Assembly (NCBI GenBank): GCA_900766045.1
Contig: CAAFTW010000046.1
Span: 1-64,000 of the forward strand
DNA from: Clostridia bacterium
GTDB lineage: Bacteria; Bacillota; Clostridia; Peptostreptococcales; Anaerovoracaceae
Direction of reading: 5' to 3'
DNA length: 64,000 nt
Both the position numbers and the translations under genes were made by a program. A model generated the notes under the pieces. That model had not been told where the DNA came from and made no database searches. It saw only the letters and a list, made by a program, of their open reading frames with translations. Every line of letters starts with the position of its first letter. Within the stretch, counting starts at the first letter, position 1. Below, piece after piece: positions 52,223 to 59,125 of this stretch.

Positions 52223-54121
52223 ATGGAAGATAAGATGTTTTGCTTTCAGTGCCAGGAGACAGCAGGAAACAAGGGATGCACAAAGGCCGGCGTATGTGGA
52301 AAGAAGCCGGAAACTGCAGGACTGCAGGACCTTCTGATCTACGTTACAAAGGGACTGTCCGCAGTTACCACAAGAATGCGTGATGAGAATAAGGAGGTTC
52401 CAAGAGACGTTGATCATATGGTAACAGAAAACCTGTTCACCACAATCACCAATGCAAACTTCGATGACGCAGCGATCAGAGAGAGAATTACAGAGACTCT
52501 GTATGAGAAGGAAAAGCTGCTGCATCAGGTAGACAACCGCGACAATCTGCCGGAAGCAGCAGAGTGGAACGGACCGGAAGAGTCTTATGAAGAGAAGGCA
52601 GCATCCGATGAAGTTGGCGTTCTGGCTACTGTCGATGAAGACATCAGAAGCCTCCGCGAGCTGATCACTTACGGACTGAAGGGTCTGGCAGCTTACACCA
52701 AGCATGCAAACGTCCTCGGAAAAGAAGATCCGGATGTTGACGCATTCGTTCAGAAGGCACTGGCTCAGACACTGGATGATACAATGACCGCTTCCGAGTA
52801 CATCAACCTGACTCTGGAAACAGGAAAGAATGGTGTTCAGGGAATGGCTGACCTGGATGAGGCGAACACGTCTGCTTACGGAAACCCGATTATCTCCGAA
52901 GTCAACATCGGAACAAGAAACAATCCGGGAATCCTGATTTCCGGACACGACCTGAAGGATCTGGAAATGCTGCTGGAGCAGACCAAGGGTACAGGCGTTG
53001 ACGTTTACACCCATTCCGAGATGCTCCCGGGAAATTACTATCCGGCATTCAGAAAATATGACAACCTGGTAGGAAACTACGGAAATGCATGGTGGAAGCA
53101 GAGAGAAGAGTTCACTTCCTTCCATGGTCCGATTCTGATGACTACCAACTGCATCGTTCCGCCGACAGCCAACAGCACATATAAGGATAAGATGTTCACA
53201 ACAGGAGCTGCAGGCTTCCCGGGCTGCAAGCACATTGAGGCAGACGAGAACGGCCACAAGGATTTCTCCGAGATCATCGAGCTCGCTAAGACATGTGAAC
53301 CGCCAGAGCAGATTGAAGAGGGAACAATCGTCGGAGGATTTGCTCACGCTCAGACACTGGCTCTTGCTGACAAGGTTGTTGAGAATATCAAGAACGGTTC
53401 CATTAAGAAGTTCATCGTTATGGCTGGATGCGACGGCCGCATGAAGAGCAGAGATTACTATACAGAGTTTGCAAAGGCTCTGCCAAAGGACACCATTATC
53501 CTGACTGCAGGCTGTGCAAAGTATAAGTACAACAAGCTGAACCTCGGCGATATCAACGGAATTCCGCGTGTTCTGGATGCAGGACAGTGCAACGACTCCT
53601 TCTCCCTGGTGATGATCGCTATGGCACTGAAGGACGTATTCGGACTGGACGACATCAACGATCTGCCAATCGAGTTCAACATTGCATGGTATGAGCAGAA
53701 GGCTGTCATCGTACTGCTTGCTCTCCTGTCCCTGGGCGTAAAGAACATTCACCTCGGACCGACACTGCCGGCATTCCTGTCACCTACAGTTGCTCAGGTT
53801 CTGGTCGACACATTCGGAATCGCAGGAATCGGTACAGTAGAAGACGACATCAAGCTCTTCACTGCTGAGAAGGAGACAAAGACTGACGCAGCAGAGGAGA
53901 CAGCTGACGATGGTTCTGCTGAGGGTCCTGTTACATCCGACATGCTGGTTGGCGAAATCATTTCCCAGTTCCCGGAGACAGCAGATGCTCTGATGAACTG
54001 CGGCATGCACTGCCTGGGCTGCCCGTCCTCCCAGATGGAGTCCCTGAGAGATGCCTGCTACGTTCACGGTCTGGACGTCAATGCAGTCCTGAAGGCTGTT
54101 AACGACGCAGTTGGAAAATAA
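52223..54121 (+). CDS. hcp: hybrid cluster protein (hydroxylamine/NO reductase) with DUF1858 tail
   Basis: 632 residues. The N-terminal FeS site is MFCFQCQETAGNKGCTKAGVCG. Hybrid-cluster ligands are in TNCIVPP, GAAGFPGCKHI, LTAGCAKYKYNKL and DAGQCND. Residues ~571-632 are a DUF1858-like domain with NCGMHCLGCPSS, a CxxC redox motif appended to the usual ~550-residue protein. Hcp reduces nitric oxide and hydroxylamine in anaerobes. AAAGGAGG precedes the ATG. The linker at 545-570 is acidic. It is followed by a hemerythrin-domain gene, likely of the same stress response. Confidence 0.94.
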   Translation: MEDKMFCFQCQETAGNKGCTKAGVCGKKPETAGLQDLLIYVTKGLSAVTTRMRDENKEVPRDVDHMVTENLFTTITNANFDDAAIRERITETLYEKEKLLHQVDNRDNLPEAAEWNGPEESYEEKAASDEVGVLATVDEDIRSLRELITYGLKGLAAYTKHANVLGKEDPDVDAFVQKALAQTLDDTMTASEYINLTLETGKNGVQGMADLDEANTSAYGNPIISEVNIGTRNNPGILISGHDLKDLEMLLEQTKGTGVDVYTHSEMLPGNYYPAFRKYDNLVGNYGNAWWKQREEFTSFHGPILMTTNCIVPPTANSTYKDKMFTTGAAGFPGCKHIEADENGHKDFSEIIELAKTCEPPEQIEEGTIVGGFAHAQTLALADKVVENIKNGSIKKFIVMAGCDGRMKSRDYYTEFAKALPKDTIILTAGCAKYKYNKLNLGDINGIPRVLDAGQCNDSFSLVMIAMALKDVFGLDDINDLPIEFNIAWYEQKAVIVLLALLSLGVKNIHLGPTLPAFLSPTVAQVLVDTFGIAGIGTVEDDIKLFTAEKETKTDAAEETADDGSAEGPVTSDMLVGEIISQFPETADALMNCGMHCLGCPSSQMESLRDACYVHGLDVNAVLKAVNDAVGK

Positions 54122-54153
54122 GGAAAAAGAAAAGCAATAAAGCAATACCTGTT

Positions 54154-54182
54154 CCGGGCGGCATTCTGAAGATGCCGCCCGG
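54154..54182 (+). terminator. hairpin between hcp and the hemerythrin gene
   Basis: CCGGGCGGCAT pairs perfectly with ATGCCGCCCGG around 7 bases. No U-run follows, so it may stabilise the hcp mRNA end or attenuate rather than terminate. Confidence 0.5.
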
Positions 54183-54254
54183 AGATTTAAAAAAGAAGGT
54201 CCGGGCAGTTTGGAAATACTGCGAAGTTCCTTCCTGAATAAGAGGAGAATAGAA

Positions 54255-55442
54255 ATGAGTAAGTTCCTTGGACCGATTCACTTCTGGCTGTATCACAAGA
54301 TCCAGCTTCAGGAGGGAATGACGGACGCAATCGTGAAATACGGAAAAGAGAATAATTGGAATGTTCTTGCAGATTCTGCTTTGTCGGAAGATGTAAAGCC
54401 GGTGGAGATGCCGCAGCTGGACACCGTCATTGACGGAGGAAACATCCACGGATGGCTGCAGGCGAGAATCGGAGCGGCAGAAGACAGAAGCGCAAGGCTT
54501 GTCAGCGCAATTCTGGATGAGGATGCGTCCCGCATGGACGACCTGAAGAAGGCGGCAAAAGCATTCGGAGAAGAGAATAGGGCGGAAATCAAAGATGCAC
54601 AGGAAGCCTATCAGCTGCTGAATGACAGCCTTCTCGACGGTATGCCTTGTGATAACGTCAATCAGCTGACCGAGCAGTCAGAGGACCGCGTAAGCTGGAG
54701 CAGAGTGCAGGACATGCACGCGGGAAGCTACCAGGTACTGGGAAAGGACGATGCGCCGTATTATGCCCTGCGTGAGGCTATGGTATCCGGAATGCTGGAT
54801 GGAAGCGGCTATAAATATTCTGATCATGACGGATCCTGTGTAATTAAGAAGGCAGATGTGAAACTCGGTATGTATGCCGTCGATCTGATGATGGATGAAC
54901 ACCAGAACATTCACTACATGCTGCAGGTCGTAGACCGAATCTGCTGCGGAATTCTGGATGGTGCGGACGTAGATGCGGATGAACTCAGAAGGATTATTGA
55001 TTTCATCAGAAAGTATGCAGACCGTCATCATCACGGAAAGGAAGAGAATTTCCTCTTCCCGAGAATGGTGGAAGACCTGGGAATGGTTGCGGAGAACCTG
55101 ATCACTCACGGCATGCTAGTTGAGCATGACCTGGGAAGAGAGCATATCCGTGAGGCTGAAGAGGCACTGAATCTCTATGAGAAGGAGCCGAAGACCGAGC
55201 ATAAGCTGCAGCTGCTTGCTCATCTGATGGGGTATGCGAACCTGCTTCAGCGTCATATCGAGAAGGAAAACAATGTTGTCTATACCTTCGCGAACAACCA
55301 GCTTTCTGAAGAGGCAAAGGAAGAAGTCAACCAGAAGTGCCGCGACTATGAGCGTAAGCCGCAGTCCATGATCACCAGAGAACTCCACCTGTCTTTCCTG
55401 AAAACTATGATGGAAAAATACGGTGTTACAGAGGACGACTAG
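54255..55442 (+). CDS. hemerythrin-domain protein
   Basis: 395 residues. The N-terminal ~200 residues are an unrecognised helical domain. Residues ~213-350 are a hemerythrin four-helix bundle with iron ligands in DEHQNIHYM, RHHHGKEENFLFPRM, GMLVEHDLGREH and LQRHIEKENNVVY. Hemerythrins bind oxygen or nitric oxide or handle iron; the position after hcp suggests nitrosative or oxidative defence or repair. The start at 54255 follows AGAGGAG. A strong terminator follows. Confidence 0.87.
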   Translation: MSKFLGPIHFWLYHKIQLQEGMTDAIVKYGKENNWNVLADSALSEDVKPVEMPQLDTVIDGGNIHGWLQARIGAAEDRSARLVSAILDEDASRMDDLKKAAKAFGEENRAEIKDAQEAYQLLNDSLLDGMPCDNVNQLTEQSEDRVSWSRVQDMHAGSYQVLGKDDAPYYALREAMVSGMLDGSGYKYSDHDGSCVIKKADVKLGMYAVDLMMDEHQNIHYMLQVVDRICCGILDGADVDADELRRIIDFIRKYADRHHHGKEENFLFPRMVEDLGMVAENLITHGMLVEHDLGREHIREAEEALNLYEKEPKTEHKLQLLAHLMGYANLLQRHIEKENNVVYTFANNQLSEEAKEEVNQKCRDYERKPQSMITRELHLSFLKTMMEKYGVTEDD

Positions 55443-55534
55443 ATCGCAGACTGCTGAAAGAAACATTGCAGTACCCATAACAAATCACTCCCATGAGACA
55501 GTGATTCTGTTTCGATGTAAGATTATATAACAGG

Positions 55535-55568
55535 AAAAGACGGCTGAGGTGTGAGTCAGCCGTCTTTT
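55535..55568 (+). terminator. terminator after the hemerythrin gene
   Basis: AAAAGACGGCTGA pairs perfectly with TCAGCCGTCTTTT around 8 bases. Confidence 0.9.
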
Positions 55569-55635
55569 CGTTCTGCGGGGCAGACCCTGTCCGACCGGGA
55601 ACTGCATCTTGACACCATCATAACACCATCCTGGT

Positions 55636-55664
55636 TTGACAGGACTCTTCTGCAGTGTTACGAT
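55636..55664 (+). promoter_or_regulatory. promoter of the thiamine operon
   Basis: TTGACA at 55636-55641, 17 bases, TACGAT at 55659-55664, about 30 bases upstream of the TPP riboswitch. Confidence 0.7.
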
Positions 55665-55692
55665 AATGAACACAGAAGAATAACATGCACGT

Positions 55693-55775
55693 ACATAAAG
55701 GGGAGCTGAAAGGCTGAGAAAGGTAAGAACCTGACCCTGAAAACCTGATTTGGATAATGCCAGCGGAGGGATTAT
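55693..55775 (+). ncRNA. TPP riboswitch (THI box)
   Basis: GGGGAGCTGAAAGGCTGAGA, then ACCCTGAAAACCTGATTTGG and ATAATGCCAGCGGAGGGA, matching the THI-box consensus in order. It controls thiD-cytX with a terminator downstream. Confidence 0.95.
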
Positions 55776-55790
55776 GGAATATGAATTTTG

Positions 55791-55824
55791 AAGGGGCTTT
55801 TCCGGAAGGAAGGCTCCTTTTTCT
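55791..55824 (+). terminator. TPP-riboswitch terminator
   Basis: AAGGGGCTTTTCC pairs (with G-U pairs) with GGAAGGCTCCTT, followed by a T-run. It lies between the riboswitch and thiD. Confidence 0.75.
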
Positions 55825-55983
55825 ATGCTTCCGGATTATTCGGGCTACGGGCGGAATTTCAGAGAATTTTTCGGAATTCTGCGGAAATCCTGCCGCGCGC
55901 ATGCTTCTTCCTGCGGCAGATTGGGGGCACCACCTTCGGCCGCAATAGAAAATTAATGCGTTTCTGAGAAAGGAGAACTCAAG

Positions 55984-56814
55984 ATGAACATGAAAACCGC
56001 ATTAACAATCGCTGGATCAGATTCCAGCGGAGGCGCTGGAATTCAGGCAGACATTAAGACGATGACGGCCAATGGAGTTTATGCCATGAGCGCAATTACC
56101 GCTCTTACGGCACAGAACACCACCGGTGTCGCAGATGTCCTGGAATCCACGCCTGAGTTCCTGGAAAAGCAGCTGGACTGCATTTTTACAGATATCTATC
56201 CAGATGCGGTAAAGACAGGAATGGTATCCTCGAATGAACTGATCATGGTGATTACCGATAAGCTGAAGCAGTATGACGCAAAGCACATCGTCGTGGACCC
56301 GGTCATGGTTGCGACCAGCGGAGCAAGACTCATCAGCGAAGATGCTGTCGATGCCCTGAAAAACAAGCTCCTGCCGCTGGCAGAGGTCATTACGCCGAAT
56401 ATTCCGGAGACGGAAGTTCTGGCAGAGATGCCGGTAAAGTCAGAAGAAGACATGATTGCGGCTTCTAAGAAAATCATGGAGCATTACGGCTGTGCCGTTC
56501 TCTGCAAGGGCGGTCATCAGCTGAGCACCGCCAACGACCTGCTCGTTGACGCTGAAGGCGCACACTGGTTCAGAGGAAAGCGCATCGATAATCCGAATAC
56601 CCACGGAACAGGCTGTACGCTGTCCAGCGCCATTGCATCCAACCTCGCAAAGGGCCGGGATCTGAAAACTTCTGTCCGCCTTGCCAAGGCCTATATTTCC
56701 GGCGCACTTGCTGCGATGCTGGATCTGGGAAAGGGAAGCGGCCCGATGAATCACGCCTTCCGAATCGAAGGAGAGTACGGAGATCTGCTTCCGGAGGAGG
56801 ACGCAGATGAATAA
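55984..56814 (+). CDS. thiD: hydroxymethylpyrimidine/phosphomethylpyrimidine kinase
   Basis: Ribokinase-fold enzyme phosphorylating HMP and HMP-P for thiamine synthesis. TIAGSDSSGGAGIQADIKTM is the substrate site, VVDPVMVATSG and NPNTHGTGCTLSSAIA are the ATP/anion-hole region with catalytic Cys. 276 residues. It is the first gene after the TPP riboswitch and overlaps cytX by 8 bases. Confidence 0.95.
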   Translation: MNMKTALTIAGSDSSGGAGIQADIKTMTANGVYAMSAITALTAQNTTGVADVLESTPEFLEKQLDCIFTDIYPDAVKTGMVSSNELIMVITDKLKQYDAKHIVVDPVMVATSGARLISEDAVDALKNKLLPLAEVITPNIPETEVLAEMPVKSEEDMIAASKKIMEHYGCAVLCKGGHQLSTANDLLVDAEGAHWFRGKRIDNPNTHGTGCTLSSAIASNLAKGRDLKTSVRLAKAYISGALAAMLDLGKGSGPMNHAFRIEGEYGDLLPEEDADE

Positions 56815-57985
56815 AAAAACATCGGTCTTCAGCAATGCGCTGATCTGGTTCGGCGCGGGCGTGTCCATTGCGGAGATCCTGACCGGAACCTACTTTGCAG
56901 GGCTGGGATTTCAGAAGGCGCTTCTGGCAATCCTTCTGGGCCATCTGATTGGCGGCGTCATGATGCTTCTGGCCGGTCTGATCGGAGGTTTTGAAGAAAA
57001 GAGCGCCATGGAAACGGTCAGCATGAGCTTTGGAACCGTCGGCTGCAAGCTGTTTGCTATCTTGAATGTCCTGCAGCTCCTGGGATGGACGTCCATTATG
57101 ACTTACGACGGAGCTGTATCGGCCCAGTCGATTTTCCACATGGGCATCTGGTTCTGGGCTCTGCTTATGGGTGTTCTGATCCTGATCTGGATCCTAGTGG
57201 GCGTGACCAATCTGGGAAAGCTGAATTTGGTTTCCATGGTCCTGCTGCTGATTTTGTCGGTTGTGCTGTTCAAGCTGGTATTCTTCAGCGGACATACTAT
57301 GGGACGCGTTTCTCCGGGTGAGCTGACCTTCGGCGGCGCTGTAGAACTTGCGGTTTCCATGCCGCTCAGCTGGCTTCCTCTGATTTCCGATTACACAAGA
57401 GAAGCAGAGAAACCTGCGGCAGCGACTGCAGCAAGTGTTGTGACTTACAGCATCGTTTCCGTCTTCATGTTTGTGATCGGGATGGGCGCTTCTCTGTTTA
57501 CCGGAGAGACAAATATCGCTGTCATTATGACCAAGGCGGGTCTTGGCATCGCCGGACTTCTGATCGTCATCCTGTCCACGGTAACGACAACCTTCCTGGA
57601 CGCATACTCCGCGGGGGTATCCAGTGTGACGGTTTATCATAAGATCAATGAGAAACACGCGGCGCTCATCATTACCATTATCGGAACGGCCGGAGCTATG
57701 ATCTTCAACATGGATAATATCACCAATTTCCTGTATTTTATCGGAAGCGTTTTTGCGCCGATGATTGCTGTGCAGGCGGCAGATTACTTTATCCTGAAGA
57801 GGGCGGACTGCGAGGACCGGTTTAACTGGGTCAATCTGATCGTCTGGCTGATCGGATTTATCCTCTACCGCTGGCTTATGACCGTAAATACCCCGGTGGG
57901 GAATACCCTTCCGGATTTTGTGATCACCATGGTTTTATGCGTGATTGCGAACCTTCTTGCAGGCAGAGGCCGCAGGAGAGTGTAG
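56807..57985 (+). CDS. cytX: putative HMP transporter CytX
   Basis: 392 residues, ~12 membrane segments of the cytosine/purine/thiamine permease family. CytX-like stretches are WFGAGVSIAEILTGTYFAGLG, LLGWTSIMTYDGA, and SWLPLISDYTREA. Location in a TPP-controlled operon with thiD supports uptake of the pyrimidine precursor. It overlaps thiD, so is translationally coupled, with GGAGGAGG upstream. Confidence 0.92.
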   Translation: MNKKTSVFSNALIWFGAGVSIAEILTGTYFAGLGFQKALLAILLGHLIGGVMMLLAGLIGGFEEKSAMETVSMSFGTVGCKLFAILNVLQLLGWTSIMTYDGAVSAQSIFHMGIWFWALLMGVLILIWILVGVTNLGKLNLVSMVLLLILSVVLFKLVFFSGHTMGRVSPGELTFGGAVELAVSMPLSWLPLISDYTREAEKPAAATAASVVTYSIVSVFMFVIGMGASLFTGETNIAVIMTKAGLGIAGLLIVILSTVTTTFLDAYSAGVSSVTVYHKINEKHAALIITIIGTAGAMIFNMDNITNFLYFIGSVFAPMIAVQAADYFILKRADCEDRFNWVNLIVWLIGFILYRWLMTVNTPVGNTLPDFVITMVLCVIANLLAGRGRRRV

Positions 57986-58119
57986 ACAAAAATTATCGTA
58001 TATGGGAAAAGCAAGGAGTTTCCTTGCTGGAGGCTGCCGGAAGGCTTTGGAATTTCAGGGCTTTCCGGCAGCTGTTTCTTTTTGTCCTGAAAAAGAAACA
58101 TAAGTTAGGATTGTTTTAT

Positions 58120-58140
58120 TATACCCTGTGGGGGTATAAT
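58120..58140 (+). promoter_or_regulatory. csoR operator overlapping -10
   Basis: TATACCC-TGTGG-GGGTATA (58120-58138) is the G-tract inverted repeat typical of CsoR sites. The -10 TATAAT (58135-58140) overlaps it, with a weak TTGTTT as -35. Binding would block polymerase. Confidence 0.8.
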
Positions 58141-58200
58141 GCATGTGTCAGCGAGAGATGAGAAAAAGCAGAAGATAAAAATGCCGGAGGAGGGGATAAA

Positions 58201-58584
58201 ATGTCATGTGAAGCATGTGAAAAGATGCCGGATGAAAAGAATCCGCAAAAGCACGCGGACGCCACCGTTCACGCAGATGGATCGGTGACGGTCGATGACG
58301 GATGCTGCAAGATGAAAAAGCGTTCGCCTAAGGAGTACCGGGACCTGATCAACCGGCTGAGCCGCATTGAAGGACAGATCCGGGGAATCCGGAGGATGAT
58401 TGAGGAAGATGCCTACTGCCCGGATGTGCTGAGACAGTCCTCGGCCGCGGCAGCAGCATTGAACAGTTTCAATAAGGTGCTTCTGGCTAGTCATATTAAA
58501 ACCTGTGTCGCTGATGACATCAGAAATGGCAGAGATGAATCCATCGACGAACTGGTGAATATGCTGCAGAAAATGATGAAGTAG
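58201..58584 (+). CDS. csoR: CsoR-type copper-sensing repressor
   Basis: 127 residues, all-helical. The copper ligands C73, H98 and C102 (AYCPDVL, SHIKTC) have the exact CsoR spacing. The core begins YRDLINRLSRIEGQIRGIRRMI. An N-terminal extension of ~40 residues is rich in Cys and His (C3, C6, H18, H24, C35, C36), which is not part of the standard fold and may bind extra metal. It is first in the copper operon and autoregulated through the overlapping operator. Confidence 0.92.
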   Translation: MSCEACEKMPDEKNPQKHADATVHADGSVTVDDGCCKMKKRSPKEYRDLINRLSRIEGQIRGIRRMIEEDAYCPDVLRQSSAAAAALNSFNKVLLASHIKTCVADDIRNGRDESIDELVNMLQKMMK

Positions 58585-58606
58585 CCTGAGAAAAGGGGGA
58601 TTCAAA

Positions 58607-58981
58607 ATGAATTTCGGAGTTATCGTTGTTATAGCCGTTATTGCCTTGATTCTTGTTTTTGCCATCAGAAAGTCCATTAAAACCGTCAAAGGCGGATGCT
58701 GCGGAGGCGGCGGAGGAGATCTGAAGCCGCTGAAGAAGGAACTGGACGGCAAGGTCGTTTCTGAGAAGGTCATGCACATTGACGGCATGCACTGCAAGAA
58801 CTGCCAGTACCGTGTGCAGAGAGCGCTGGACCGGATTGACGGTGTATCTTCCGATGTCAGCTTTAAGAAGAACCAGGCAGTTGTGAAGATGGATCGTGAG
58901 GTTTCCGATGAGCGCCTGTCTTCTGCAGTAACGAACACGGGATATGAGGTTTCCGGAATTGAAACGGTGCCGGTAGCATAA
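58607..58981 (+). CDS. membrane-anchored HMA copper-binding protein
   Basis: 124 residues. One N-terminal membrane helix (VIVVIAVIALILVFAI), a GGCCGGGGG linker with a Cys pair, then a heavy-metal-associated domain with MHCKNC (~residues 64-69). It looks like a CopZ-like chaperone tethered to the inner membrane face next to the ATPase. It lies between csoR and copA on the same strand. Confidence 0.85.
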   Translation: MNFGVIVVIAVIALILVFAIRKSIKTVKGGCCGGGGGDLKPLKKELDGKVVSEKVMHIDGMHCKNCQYRVQRALDRIDGVSSDVSFKKNQAVVKMDREVSDERLSSAVTNTGYEVSGIETVPVA

Positions 58982-59125
58982 TGACTGAAGGGGCAGGATC
59001 ATGCTGCCGGGGCGGGCCGGCTGCCAGGAAGCAGGGGTATCCGGGTGCCTGGCCTGATTCTTTAATCGGGAAACGAAGTAGGGAAATGAGCTTATCAGGG
59101 TTTCTGATAAAGAAAGGAAAAAGAG

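Noticed and set aside
52208..53752. 514-codon minus-strand frame opposite hcp
   Set aside because: Antisense shadow of a highly biased gene; no domain, implausible Ser/Cys/Val composition.
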